Assembly: GCA_945897865.1 (NCBI GenBank)
Contig: CAMDHJ010000023.1
Span: 1-32,349 of the forward strand
From: Tepidiphilus sp. J10
Lineage (GTDB): Bacteria; Pseudomonadota; Gammaproteobacteria; Burkholderiales; Thiobacillaceae
Reading direction: 5' to 3'
Length of the DNA stretch: 32,349 nucleotides
Part shown: positions 16,038-25,365 of the stretch, piece by piece
Layout of the letters: every line of letters begins with the position of its first letter
How positions within the stretch are numbered: position 1 is the stretch's first letter
Position numbers and translations under genes: made by a program
Notes under the pieces: generated by a model
Seen by the model: the letters and a program-made list of their open reading frames with translations, nothing else
Databases searched by the model: none
Told to the model about the DNA's origin: nothing

Positions 16038-16907
16038 GTGATATTTCCAGATTCTCCCTTGCTCCAGCTGCTTGCCGCGCAGCCTGGAGTTTTTGTTGGG
16101 CTGGCAATTCTGCTTGGCTTGCTGCTGGGAAGCTTTCTCAATGTGGTGATCCATCGCTTGCCGCACATGATGCAGCGTGATTGGCGAGAGCAATGTGCCT
16201 GGATGAATGGCAATACGCTTGAGGCAGAGCCGCCTTACAACCTGGTCATTCCTCGCTCAGCCTGTCCATCTTGCAAACATCCGATCGCGTGGTTTGAAAA
16301 TATTCCCGTGCTGAGTTGGCTTCTATTACGTGGTCGCTGTTCCGAATGTGACACGCCAATATCAATTCGCTATCCGTTGGTGGAAGTCCTGACCGGTGCG
16401 CTGTTCGGGTATGCCGCATGGCGTTGGGGGGTCGGCATGCAAACGGTACTGATTTGGGGCTTGCTGGCCAGTCTGATTGCTCTGAGTTTCATTGATCTGG
16501 ACACCCAGCTGTTGCCAGACAGTATTACCTTGCCATTGCTTTGGGTTGGTTTGCTGGTCAATTTGAACGGAGTTTTCTGCCCGCTTGATGAGGCGGTGAT
16601 TGGCGCTGTTGCTGGCTATCTTTCACTCTGGTCGGTCTATCACCTGTTCAAAATTCTGACCGGCAAGGAAGGTATGGGATTTGGCGATTTCAAGTTGTTG
16701 GCCGCGCTCGGAGCTTGGTTTGGCTGGAAAATGATCCTGCCCATCGTATTGGCAGCCAGTTTTGCGGGGGCACTCATTGGAATTGGGATGATTGTTTTCG
16801 CTGGCCGAGATCGCGCCAAGCCAATGCCTTTCGGGCCCTGGCTTGCGATTGGCGGGCTGGTTGCCCTGTTCTGGGGCGAAACCCTGTTGCAACTTTGGTT
16901 GGGATGA
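16038..16907 (+). CDS. pilD: Prepilin peptidase / N-methyltransferase PilD
   Basis: Cleaves the leader of type IV prepilins and methylates the new N-terminus at the inner membrane. The 289-residue protein has an opening helix ending in GSFLNVVIHRLP, the cytoplasmic zinc-type tetracysteine (CPSC and CSEC, about 33 residues apart), and the two catalytic aspartates in FIDLDTQLLPD and GMGFGDFKLLA. Seven to eight hydrophobic segments are visible. The start is GTG 16038, since no ATG precedes the conserved N-terminus. The stop overlaps the coaE ATG (ATGA). Confidence 0.96.
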   Translation: MIFPDSPLLQLLAAQPGVFVGLAILLGLLLGSFLNVVIHRLPHMMQRDWREQCAWMNGNTLEAEPPYNLVIPRSACPSCKHPIAWFENIPVLSWLLLRGRCSECDTPISIRYPLVEVLTGALFGYAAWRWGVGMQTVLIWGLLASLIALSFIDLDTQLLPDSITLPLLWVGLLVNLNGVFCPLDEAVIGAVAGYLSLWSVYHLFKILTGKEGMGFGDFKLLAALGAWFGWKMILPIVLAASFAGALIGIGMIVFAGRDRAKPMPFGPWLAIGGLVALFWGETLLQLWLG

Positions 16908-17533
16908 CGTCCCAGGTCTTTTGTGTCGGCCTGACAGGTGGGATCGGCAGCGGCAAGAGCACAGTAGCCGACTGCTTTGCGCAATTGGGGGCAGCAGTCA
17001 TCGATACCGATGTCATTGCGCATGAATTGACCGGTTCTGATGGGCGTGCGATGCCAGAGATCATTGCATGCTTCGGTATTGAGATGGCAAACAGCACCGG
17101 TGCGATGGATAGGGTGGCGATGCGCAGTCGAGTGTTTATCGATCCAGCGGCACGGCGAAAACTTGAAGCCATTCTGCATCCGATGATTCGGGCTGAGTCC
17201 GCGCTCAGGCTGCGGGCGGTTATCGCGCCCTATGCCCTGTTGGTTGTGCCGTTGTTGGTGGAAAACCTCGCCTCCTATCAGCACTTGCTGAATCGCATCG
17301 CTGTGGTTGATTGCGATGAATCTCAACAACTGGCACGCATTGCTTCGCGCTCGGGACTAAGCCTTGAGCAGGCCAAATCTATTGTTGCTGCCCAGGCAAA
17401 TCAGGCATCCCGCATTCAAATTGCAGATGATCTGATCGAAAACCGGGGGAGCTACAGTCAGCTGGATCATCAAATTCAACGATTGCATCTGCAGTATTTG
17501 AAACATGCTGCAGCGTCTTCTCGCATGCGTTGA
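16904..17533 (+). CDS. coaE: Dephospho-CoA kinase
   Basis: Catalyses the last step of coenzyme A synthesis, phosphorylating the 3'-hydroxyl of dephospho-CoA with ATP. The 209-residue P-loop kinase starts MTSQVFCVGLTGGIGSGKST with Walker A GGIGSGKST. It continues with GAAVIDTDVIAHELTG, the HPMIRAE segment and VVPLLVENL, all family landmarks. I chose ATG 16904 because it overlaps the pilD stop and gives the normal length; earlier in-frame codons lie inside pilD. The pilD-coaE linkage is common in beta- and gammaproteobacteria. Confidence 0.95.
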   Translation: MTSQVFCVGLTGGIGSGKSTVADCFAQLGAAVIDTDVIAHELTGSDGRAMPEIIACFGIEMANSTGAMDRVAMRSRVFIDPAARRKLEAILHPMIRAESALRLRAVIAPYALLVVPLLVENLASYQHLLNRIAVVDCDESQQLARIASRSGLSLEQAKSIVAAQANQASRIQIADDLIENRGSYSQLDHQIQRLHLQYLKHAAASSRMR

Positions 17534-17629
17534 AACAATACATTGCATTAAACCGGGCCAATCCTGCAAAATCACTGCTTATTCAAGCTCTTGCGCTGAA
17601 TTTCTCATCCTACTCGTCGGATTGCCTTG

Positions 17630-18379
17630 GTGACTGTCTACGAATTTCCTTTAAGCGAACGCATCCGTACCTGGTTGCGGTTGGAAGACCTGTTTGACAA
17701 GGCCCTGTTTTTTATCCGGGCGGATGACGCACGTTCCCATCATGCGGCCTTGCTTGGTATCTTCGAGATCGTCGATGTGACGACTCGGTCCGAGATGAAA
17801 AGCGAGCTGATTCAAGAGCTCGATCGACAAAAAACAAGTCTTGAGTCGTTGCGCGCCAACCCCGCTGTCGATTCCATCCGGCTACATGCAATTTTGAAAA
17901 GTATTACTGCGGCTCTGGCCGAAGTTCATGCCATGACCGGCAAGATTGGACAGCATGTCAGGGATAACGAGTGGCTGGCGGGTATCAAGGGTCGGGCCGG
18001 TATTCCGGGAGGCGCGTGTAGTTTTGATCTGCCGGTTTACCATTACTGGCTGAGCCAGTCGGCCTCATCGCGGTTTGACGACTTGATGGAATGGTTGGGT
18101 CCGTTGTTGCCTCTAAAGACAGCAGTGGATGTCGTACTACGGATTTTGCGAGACAGTGGTCATGTCAGTCAGCACAACGCTGTGCAGGGAATGTTCCAAC
18201 TCATGCTGGGTGGGCGAACTGCACATTTACTGCGCGTGGCTCTGGATGCGCCCTGCGCACCTGAAGTCAGTGCCAACAAGTATGCGTTGAACATCCGCTT
18301 GCTGAGTCCGGATACCGCTCAGAAGCCACGTCCTTGTGAGCAGGATGTGGCTTTTGAACTGACGTTCTGTAGTCTCTGA
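17630..18379 (+). CDS. zapD: Cell division protein ZapD
   Basis: Stabilises and bundles FtsZ filaments in the Z-ring. The 249-residue protein opens VYEFPLSERIRTWLRLEDLF, the distinctive ZapD start, followed by HHAALLGIFEIVDVTTRSEMKSELIQELDR, the DNEWLAGIKGRAGIPGGACSFDLPVYHYWL block, and FQLMLGGRTAHLLRV near the C-terminus. The start is GTG 17630, or TTG one codon earlier; neither has a clear ribosome site. It follows coaE by about 100 bases. The yacG gene that often comes next is absent. Confidence 0.94.
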   Translation: MTVYEFPLSERIRTWLRLEDLFDKALFFIRADDARSHHAALLGIFEIVDVTTRSEMKSELIQELDRQKTSLESLRANPAVDSIRLHAILKSITAALAEVHAMTGKIGQHVRDNEWLAGIKGRAGIPGGACSFDLPVYHYWLSQSASSRFDDLMEWLGPLLPLKTAVDVVLRILRDSGHVSQHNAVQGMFQLMLGGRTAHLLRVALDAPCAPEVSANKYALNIRLLSPDTAQKPRPCEQDVAFELTFCSL

Positions 18380-18445
18380 ATCCACTTTGCTGTTTAGTCC
18401 AGCTGGTTCCGACTTTTCAGGGGGCAGCAGAATGCCCAACCCTGA

Positions 18446-19726
18446 TCAATCCAACTTTGACAGATTGGTGTCACGCAAGAGATTGAGCCTGGCACTGAGC
18501 GGTTGGGCATGCATCATGAACTCGGCCTTGTAACGTCTATCCAGTGGATAGGCGGTCGGCAGCTTCATCGCCAAAGGATTTCTCTGTACGTCATTGATCC
18601 GGAATTCATAGTGCAGATGTGGACCGCTGGCCAGTCCGGTTGAGCCGACATAGCCGATCAACTGACCCTGGCTGATTTTGCTGCCACGTTTGATGCCTTT
18701 GCCGAAGCGGGAAAGGTGACCATAAGCCGTGCTGTAAGGTGGCTGGTGTTTGAGTACCACCAGATTGCCGTAACCACCTTGCCTGCCGACAAAGCTGACG
18801 ATCGAATCAGCTACTGCGCGCACCGGTGTTCCGGTGGGGGCGGCGTAATCGATTCCTTTGTGGGCACGCCAGATCTTCAGAACTGGATGTAGTCGTCCTG
18901 ATGTGAAACCCGAGGAAATGCGGTCGAACGGCATGGGTGACTTCAAGAAGGCTTTTTTCAGGCTGATACCTTCGGCGTTGTAATAGCCATCGCGACCTTG
19001 CGGGTCTTTGAAGTAAATTGCCTGATAAGTTTGATTCTGGTTGGTGAATTCCGCCGCCAACAAACGGCCGGTACGGATCAGTCTGCCATCGAAGTAAAAC
19101 GCTTCGTACACGACAGAAAAATGGTCGTCTCGGCGTAAATCCTTGTGGAAGTCGATATCGCCGGAAAACGCGTCAGCCAATTCGGTGGCAATCCGGTCCG
19201 GCACATCTGCCGCGTCCATAGCGCCGAACAGAGAGTTCTGGATATTTCCTGAACGCATGACTGGTCGCATCTCGGCTTGAATCGCCTGTTCCGAGAACTG
19301 GAAGCTGTCATTACTTCGCGAGGCGTTGACCAGATTGGTGTCAGTTGCCAGATAACGCAGCAATATCAGGCGGCCGCTGGAACTGACTCTGGCCAAAACG
19401 CTTCTGCCTGGAGTCAGCCCGCTGATCAAGCCTGATTGACGTGCGGCAGCGATAAACTCTTGTCGATCTTCAGCATTGACTCCCAGTCTTTGCAGCAGAT
19501 TGGGCAGGGTTTCACCGCGACCAATTCGCTCCTCACGCCAGAAATCGAAAACACCGCTGTCGCTCACTTCCACTTCCGGGACGGCAAGTGTTTCAACGAC
19601 TGTTTCATGCGCGATGGTTTCGGTTGCTGTGTCCGGGGCAATGCCGAATGCGGCAACTACGCCGAGAAATGGTAATGTGGCCAGCGCCAGGAAAATCCGT
19701 TTTTTAAGCAGATTTGGTGTGTTCAT
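18446..19726 (-). CDS. M23 family murein endopeptidase (LytM domain, MepM-like)
   Basis: A 426-residue envelope protein. Residues about 9-28 form a signal peptide or membrane anchor (KRIFLALATLPFLGVVAAFG). A LysM/OapA-like region follows (GRGETLPNLLQRLGV), and the C-terminal LytM zinc peptidase domain has the ligands HKGIDYAAP and GPHLHYEF with the downstream GYGNLVVLKH and AYGHLS strands. All metal ligands are present, so it should be active, cutting peptidoglycan cross-links during cell growth. It is divergent from the DUF1631 gene. Its upstream region contains a GGGAGTCTCCC palindrome that includes the ribosome site. Confidence 0.92.
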   Translation of the reverse strand: MNTPNLLKKRIFLALATLPFLGVVAAFGIAPDTATETIAHETVVETLAVPEVEVSDSGVFDFWREERIGRGETLPNLLQRLGVNAEDRQEFIAAARQSGLISGLTPGRSVLARVSSSGRLILLRYLATDTNLVNASRSNDSFQFSEQAIQAEMRPVMRSGNIQNSLFGAMDAADVPDRIATELADAFSGDIDFHKDLRRDDHFSVVYEAFYFDGRLIRTGRLLAAEFTNQNQTYQAIYFKDPQGRDGYYNAEGISLKKAFLKSPMPFDRISSGFTSGRLHPVLKIWRAHKGIDYAAPTGTPVRAVADSIVSFVGRQGGYGNLVVLKHQPPYSTAYGHLSRFGKGIKRGSKISQGQLIGYVGSTGLASGPHLHYEFRINDVQRNPLAMKLPTAYPLDRRYKAEFMMHAQPLSARLNLLRDTNLSKLD

Positions 19727-19860
19727 AGCTGGGAGACTCCCTTGAAAGCTTGCGGAGGGTAACAGTTTTGTTTATCGGCTCAAAGCGGCAAGTACTTGAG
19801 GCTAAAGAAAATGTTGGTTTTGTCGTTATCACAAAGAAATTTGAACGCCCACTGAAGTTA

Positions 19861-20583
19861 ATGTCCCAGCTCAACGAACAGATGGTTTTGCAGCGTATTC
19901 AGGCGGAGATGGACCGTTATTTGCTCGAACATGATGCGCCAGAAGAAATACTTGGTTTTTTGCATCACCATTGGTCGCGTTTGCTGGCGGGTATCTTTAT
20001 GGTCAAGGGCAATCAACATCCCGACTGGATCGCAGGTTGGGATGCAGTCAATGCTTTGTTGTGGAGCCTGGCGCCAAAAGGTTCTCGCGATGAAACCCAG
20101 CAACTGTTGCAAATGCTGCCTACCTTGCTTGCTCGCCTGCATGAAGGTTGTGCCGCCTTGATGATTGCCAGTCTTGAGCGTGATGCCTTGTTTTCGCGCC
20201 TCGCGATGATGCATGCGGCAGTTGCTCGCGCGGGTCTGCGTTGTGGCAATGTGCCGGAAAAGGGGATTACTCATATTGCCCAGGCGTCGCGGATGGATGT
20301 CAACTCCGATTTGTCCCAACTCAATCCTCCACGGAGAGAAACGATTGAGTTTGCTGCTCCGCCCGCTTTGGGGGCGGCAATGCCATTGCCGGAACTGAAA
20401 ATTGGTGATCGAGTGCATTTTCGGCAGGGTGTTAACGCCCGCACGTTGAGCCTCAACTGGGTGAGTCCCGCCGGTGGTATGTATCTTTTTGGCAATGATC
20501 AGGGTCTGGACGCAATCACCATAACCCGCGCACGCTTGACCGAGCGTTTTGCTCAAGGCAATGCGGCTTTGGTTTCAGATTAA
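19861..20583 (+). CDS. Short DUF1631-family protein
   Basis: A 240-residue soluble protein. It resembles the C-terminal third of DUF1631 proteins: a helical block (HHHWSRLLAGIFMVKGN, then NALLWSLAPKGSRDETQQLL and MLPTLLARLHEGC) and a final beta segment LSLNWVSPAGGMYLFGND followed by AITITRARLTERF. Typical DUF1631 proteins have well over 600 residues, so this is either a naturally short paralogue or the remains of a longer gene. In-frame sequence upstream to 19750 does not look like the family, so I start at ATG 19861. The family function is unknown. Confidence 0.7.
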   Translation: MSQLNEQMVLQRIQAEMDRYLLEHDAPEEILGFLHHHWSRLLAGIFMVKGNQHPDWIAGWDAVNALLWSLAPKGSRDETQQLLQMLPTLLARLHEGCAALMIASLERDALFSRLAMMHAAVARAGLRCGNVPEKGITHIAQASRMDVNSDLSQLNPPRRETIEFAAPPALGAAMPLPELKIGDRVHFRQGVNARTLSLNWVSPAGGMYLFGNDQGLDAITITRARLTERFAQGNAALVSD

Positions 20584-20624
20584 GCTTGAACCTGGAAACC
20601 TCAGTTGGTCGGTTGCGTTACTGA

Positions 20625-20684
20625 TGTAGGTGCGAATTCATTCGCACGCAAGCGGTTGATTATGCGAATAAATTTGCACCTACA
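20625..20684. repeat. REPIN-like palindromic repeat between convergent genes
   Basis: Two inverted 22-base arms (20625-20646 and 20663-20684) match at 20 of 22 positions around a 16-base loop. Each arm itself contains a small palindrome (GCGAATTCATTCGC in the first). This is the architecture of a REP doublet. It lies in the 179 bases between the convergent DUF1631 and outer-membrane-channel genes and could also serve as a bidirectional terminator. No RAYT transposase is in the window. Confidence 0.85.
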
Positions 20685-20762
20685 GTCCGACTGTAGCGAT
20701 GTCGCTCAAGGCAGGCGTCAGGCCATTCAGATGCCTGCGCATACCAAGAGACACACAACTGT

Positions 20763-22223
20763 TCACTGGGTGGCTGCCAGTTTTTCCGTGTTGTCGCCAG
20801 CTTTCAGGACTGTCCTTGATTCGGCCTCGGTTCCCCAGCCGCCACCCATCGCCTTGAACAAATTCGCTGTCGCTACGAGTTGCAACAGCCTGGCTTCGAT
20901 GCTGCCTTGCTCGGTCTGAAACAGGGTGCGTCGAGCATCCAGGACTTCCAGGTAATTGGAAACGCCATTTTTAAATCGAAGCTCAGCCAGTTCGGTAGCA
21001 CGTTTGAGTGCTTTGGTTCGAACCGCTTCGGCAAGGCTGGTTTCGCGTGCTTGTCGATGTGAGACCAAGGCGTCAAAGACTTCCTTGAAGGCGACCTGAA
21101 CGGACTGTTCATAGGCAATCAAGGCCTGATCCTGACGGGCGCCGGCTGCTTTGACCGCAGCTTCGGTGCGACCGGCATTGAAAATCGTCTGGCTGATACC
21201 TGCCGCCAGGCCCCAGATGCTGGCCGGGCCGGAAAACAGATCCGACAGTGCTTTGCTTTCGGAGCCCAGATTGGCAGTCAGCGACAGATTTGGATAGATC
21301 GCCGCGCCAGCTTCACGAATGCGTGCCTGGCTAATCAGCAGTTTCTGTTCCGCTTGACGCAGGTCGGGGCGGCGCAACAGCAGATCCGACGGCAATCCGG
21401 CGGGAATGGCGGGTGGCAAGGCAAGCTGGAACAGGCTGGCGCCGCGCGTGACGGAAGCCTGTATCAGTGTGCGCGGATCACGGCCCAACAGCACTGCCAG
21501 TGCCAGTTCCTGCTGTCTCACCTGTTGCGCGAGTTGAGCCAGGCTGACTTCGATGCTGGCCGCTTCGGCTTCGGTTTGACGCAAGACCAATTCAGACGAG
21601 ACGCCGCCTTCAAAACGCAAGCGCTGAAGTTTCACCGCTTCGCGCCGGTTGGCCAGCGTCTCTTGTGCCAACTTGAGGTTGGCGTCGAGCGCGGCCAGGC
21701 CAAAGTAACTTTGCGCCACCGCGCTGGTCAGGCTGGATTGAATGCCGTGACGCGCGAACTCTGTCGCCAGCAGATCAGCGCGCGCAGCTGCGCTAGCTTC
21801 CCGGTAGCGGCCCCAGAGATCGATTTCCCAGGCGGCTTGCAGATTGAGTTTGAAGTTGTTGTTGATGAGCTCGGACCCGACAGGCAAGTTGCCCTTTCCG
21901 GTGACACGCGAGCGTCCGACATTGCCATCAATCCCGACTTCCGGATAACGATCGGCTTCGGCCAGGCCCAAGTTGGCGCGTACTTCCTCGATCCGTGCCG
22001 CAGCCAAGGCCAGATCACGGTTATGCGCCAGCGCTTCTGCCATCAAGGCATCCAGCGCCGGGTCGTTGTAGGCCTTCCACCAGTCGGCGGCCACGTTATC
22101 TGCAACCTGGCCCGTCTCGGTCGGCCAGGCCGTCGGAAGATCGGGTTTGATCTGCTTCATCGGCGGCAGCGTCACGCAGCCTGACAGCGCCAATAAAGAT
22201 ATGAGAATCAGACTGTTACGCAT
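20763..22223 (-). CDS. RND efflux outer-membrane channel lipoprotein (NodT/OprM family)
   Basis: A 486-residue TolC-like outer-membrane factor that forms the exit duct of the tripartite pump. The N-terminus is a lipoprotein signal (LISLLALSGC), followed by two OEP repeats rich in helical heptads (ALAHNRDLALAAARIEEVRANLG, and in the second half LISQARIREAGAAIYPNLSL). I chose ATG 22223 because a GGAG lies six bases upstream inside the pump gene; ATG 22235 is four codons earlier and less well placed. It overlaps the end of the pump gene, so the three efflux genes form one operon. Confidence 0.93.
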   Translation of the reverse strand: MRNSLILISLLALSGCVTLPPMKQIKPDLPTAWPTETGQVADNVAADWWKAYNDPALDALMAEALAHNRDLALAAARIEEVRANLGLAEADRYPEVGIDGNVGRSRVTGKGNLPVGSELINNNFKLNLQAAWEIDLWGRYREASAAARADLLATEFARHGIQSSLTSAVAQSYFGLAALDANLKLAQETLANRREAVKLQRLRFEGGVSSELVLRQTEAEAASIEVSLAQLAQQVRQQELALAVLLGRDPRTLIQASVTRGASLFQLALPPAIPAGLPSDLLLRRPDLRQAEQKLLISQARIREAGAAIYPNLSLTANLGSESKALSDLFSGPASIWGLAAGISQTIFNAGRTEAAVKAAGARQDQALIAYEQSVQVAFKEVFDALVSHRQARETSLAEAVRTKALKRATELAELRFKNGVSNYLEVLDARRTLFQTEQGSIEARLLQLVATANLFKAMGGGWGTEAESRTVLKAGDNTEKLAATQ

Positions 22224-25200
22224 GGTCGTCTCCATGCACGGCGGCGCCGTGATAACGAATCGGGCCGGGGAATACCCGACGCACGAGGAGGTAAAGCACC
22301 GGCACGATGAATACTGCCAGCACCGTGGCGGCGATCATGCCGCCCATGACGCCGGTGCCGATGGCCTGCCGGCTGGCGGCACCGGCACCACTGGAAATGG
22401 CCAGGGGCAGCACGCCGAAGATGAAGGCGATGGAAGTCATGATGATCGGCCGGAAGCGCAGCTTGCAGGCTTCGGTGACCGCTTCCAGGGTGCTTTTGCC
22501 CTGGGCTTCCAGCTGGCGCGCGAATTCGACGATCAGAATCGCGTTCTTTGCTGACAGGCCGATGATCGCGATCAGGCCGACCTTGAAGTAGACGTCGTTC
22601 GGCAGCTCGCGCAGGGTCACCGCCAGCACGGCGCCGAAAACACCCATCGGCACGATCAACAGCACCGCCAGCGGCACCGTCCAGGATTCGTACAACGCGG
22701 CCAGGCACATGAACACGACGATGATCGACAGCGCGAACAGAATAGGCGCCTGCGAGCCGGACAGGCGTTCTTCATACGACGTGCCAGACCATTCGAAACC
22801 GATGCCGGGCGGCAGCTTGGCGGCGATCTCTTCCATCGCCTGCATCGCCTCGCCGGTACTGCTGCCGGGGGCCGGTGAGCCGGCAATCTTCATCGCCGGC
22901 ACGCCGTTGTAGCGATCCAGCTTGGGTTGACCCACTACCCAGCGCGGCGTGGCGATTTCCGACAACGGCACCATACCGCCTTTCGATGTGCGCACGCGCA
23001 GGCTGAGCAAGCCTTCCGGCGTGGCGCGGGAACCGGGATCGTTCTGCAACATTACTCGCAGCACGCGGCCTTCGCGGATGAAATCGTTGACGTAAGCCGA
23101 GCCGAGTGCCACCGCCAGGGTCTGGTTGAGTTCGCCCAGATCGATGCCGAGGCTGCTGGCTTTCAGGCGGTCGATATCGAGCAGCAATTGCGTCGCCGGC
23201 TCCTTGCCTTCCGGCCGCACGCCGGCCAGGCGCGCATCTTGCGATGCCATGCCGAGCACCATGTTGCGCGCTTCCATCAATTTCTCGCGGCCGAGGCCAC
23301 CGCGATCCTGCAAGCGGAAATCGAAGCCCCCGACCGCCGCCAGTTCCGGAATCGGCGGCGGATTCAGCGCGAAGATCATCGCCTGCTTGATGCTGAACAA
23401 GGCCATGTTGGCGCGTTGCACCACCTTCAGCGCATGGTCGTTGGCGGCGGTGCGTTCGTCCCAATCTTTCAGTCGAACGAAGGCGATTGCCGCGTCCTGG
23501 CCCTTGCCGAAGAACGAGAAGCCGGCAACACCGACCACCTTGGCGACTTCCGGTTGTTTCAGGAAGTACTGTTCCATGCCGGACAGTACTTCCACCGTAC
23601 GTTCCTGTGTCGCGCCCGATGGCAGTTGCACGATGCTGATCAGATAACCCTGGTCCTCGTCCGGCAGGAAGCCGGTTGGCATGCGAGCCAGCAGCAGAAA
23701 AGCGGCGCCGGCGATGGCAAGGAACAGGATCATCGCGCGCAGCGGGCGCTTCATGAAACCGCCGACGCCGGTCATGTAGCGGTTGGTCGTGCCATTGAAG
23801 AAGCGGGTGAACCAGCCGAAGAAACCGGTGTGGTGCTCCATTTGTTCACGCGTCATGCCGTTGAACAGTGTCGCGCACAGCGCCGGCGTCAACGTGATGG
23901 CGAGCAGCGCCGAGAAACCCATAGTCATTACCAAGGTCACCGCGAACTGGCGGTAGATGGCGCCGACCGAGCCGCTGAAAAAGGCCATCGGAATGAATAC
24001 CGCCGACAGCACAACGGTAATGCCGACAATCGCCCCGAAAATCTGGCCCATCGCTTTCGAAGTCGCCTCGCGCGCCGCCAGGCCTTCCTTGGTCATGATG
24101 CGTTCGACGTTCTCCACCACCACGATGGCGTCATCGACGACGATGCCGATTGCCAGCACCATCGCGAACAACGTCAGCACATTGATCGAATAGCCGAGCA
24201 GATAGAGGCCGACCAGCGTGCCGACCAGCGAGATCGGCACCACGATGGTCGGGATGATCGCCGCGCGCAGGCTTTGCAAAAATAGCCACATCACCAGGAA
24301 CACCAGCAGGAAAGCTTCGGCCAGCGTGTAGACCACTTCGCGGATCGAGATTTCAACGAAACGAGAGGTGTCGTACGGCACGTCCCAACTGACGCCTTCG
24401 GGGAAGAATTTTGCCAACTCGGTCATTCGCGCCTTCACCGCCGCAGCGGTTTCCAGCGCATTGCCTTCCGGTGCCAGCTTGATGCCGACCGCCGCTGTCG
24501 GACTGCCGTTCAAGCGTGCCTGCACGCTGTAATCCTGTGCCCCGAGTTCGATGCGGGCGACATCCCTCAAATGCACCGCGGCGCCGGTGGAAGCGGTGCG
24601 CAACAGGATGTTGCCGAACTGTTCCGGCGTCGAAAGCCGGCCCTGGGTAATCACGGTGGCCGCCAGTTCCTGGCCGCGCATGGCCGGCAATTGACCGAGT
24701 TCGCCGGTGGCGAGTTGCACGTTCTGCGCCTGCACCGCTTTCAGCGCTTCGGCTGGTGTCATGTTGAAACTGGCCAGTTTCAACGGATCGAGCCAGATGC
24801 GCATGGCGTATTCGGTGCCGAACAGCGTCGCCTCACCGACGCCCGGCACGCGGCGCAGGTTTTCAAGCACATTGGCGGTGGTGAAGCTGCCCAGATCGAT
24901 CGCATTGCGGCTCTGATCGGGCGAGTAAATGGTCAGGAACATCAGGAAATTTCGCCGCGACTTGGCCACCGTGATGCCCTGGCGGCGGACTTCCTCCGGC
25001 AACCTTGCCTCAACCCGTTTGACCCGGTTCTGTGCTTCCACCGAGGCAATATCGAGGTTGGTGCCAGACTCGAAGGTCAGGGTCAGCGTCAGCACGCCGG
25101 AAGCATCGCTGTTCGATTCGAGGTAGAGCAGGTGCTCCAACCCGTTCATTTCCTGTTCGATCAGCGTGGTGACTGAATCTTCTACTACCTGCGCGCTGGC

Positions 25201-25356
25201 GCCAGGATAGACGGCGGTGATCGACAAAGCGGGAGGAGCGACTTCAGGGTATTGCGAAATCGGCAGTTTCGGCATCACCAGAAAACCGGCCAGCAGGATG
25301 GACAGCGCAATGACCCAGGCAAAGATCGGCCGGTCGATGAAAAAGCGGGGCAGCAT
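22216..25356 (-). CDS. RND multidrug efflux pump, HAE1 (AcrB/MexB) family
   Basis: A 1046-residue inner-membrane proton/drug antiporter, normal length for AcrB homologues. It begins MLPRFFIDRPIFAWVIALSI, the standard HAE1 start. Proton-relay aspartates are in IGIVVDDAIVVVENVERIM (the adjacent DD in transmembrane helix 4), and the GFLPDEDQGYL and VGLIAIIGLSAKNAILIVEF motifs are present. The ribosome site TAGGAG overlaps the adaptor stop codon nine bases upstream. Substrates are not predictable from the sequence; hydrophobic drugs and solvents are typical for the family. Confidence 0.96.
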   Translation of the reverse strand: MLPRFFIDRPIFAWVIALSILLAGFLVMPKLPISQYPEVAPPALSITAVYPGASAQVVEDSVTTLIEQEMNGLEHLLYLESNSDASGVLTLTLTFESGTNLDIASVEAQNRVKRVEARLPEEVRRQGITVAKSRRNFLMFLTIYSPDQSRNAIDLGSFTTANVLENLRRVPGVGEATLFGTEYAMRIWLDPLKLASFNMTPAEALKAVQAQNVQLATGELGQLPAMRGQELAATVITQGRLSTPEQFGNILLRTASTGAAVHLRDVARIELGAQDYSVQARLNGSPTAAVGIKLAPEGNALETAAAVKARMTELAKFFPEGVSWDVPYDTSRFVEISIREVVYTLAEAFLLVFLVMWLFLQSLRAAIIPTIVVPISLVGTLVGLYLLGYSINVLTLFAMVLAIGIVVDDAIVVVENVERIMTKEGLAAREATSKAMGQIFGAIVGITVVLSAVFIPMAFFSGSVGAIYRQFAVTLVMTMGFSALLAITLTPALCATLFNGMTREQMEHHTGFFGWFTRFFNGTTNRYMTGVGGFMKRPLRAMILFLAIAGAAFLLLARMPTGFLPDEDQGYLISIVQLPSGATQERTVEVLSGMEQYFLKQPEVAKVVGVAGFSFFGKGQDAAIAFVRLKDWDERTAANDHALKVVQRANMALFSIKQAMIFALNPPPIPELAAVGGFDFRLQDRGGLGREKLMEARNMVLGMASQDARLAGVRPEGKEPATQLLLDIDRLKASSLGIDLGELNQTLAVALGSAYVNDFIREGRVLRVMLQNDPGSRATPEGLLSLRVRTSKGGMVPLSEIATPRWVVGQPKLDRYNGVPAMKIAGSPAPGSSTGEAMQAMEEIAAKLPPGIGFEWSGTSYEERLSGSQAPILFALSIIVVFMCLAALYESWTVPLAVLLIVPMGVFGAVLAVTLRELPNDVYFKVGLIAIIGLSAKNAILIVEFARQLEAQGKSTLEAVTEACKLRFRPIIMTSIAFIFGVLPLAISSGAGAASRQAIGTGVMGGMIAATVLAVFIVPVLYLLVRRVFPGPIRYHGAAVHGDDHA

Positions 25357-25365
25357 GTCTGGCTC

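Noticed and set aside
22927-24285. 452-residue open frame on the plus strand opposite the RND pump
   Set aside because: It is antisense to a well-supported AcrB-family gene, has biased composition (His, Arg, Asp, Gln rich) and no recognisable domain. It is a shadow frame from GC-rich codon bias.
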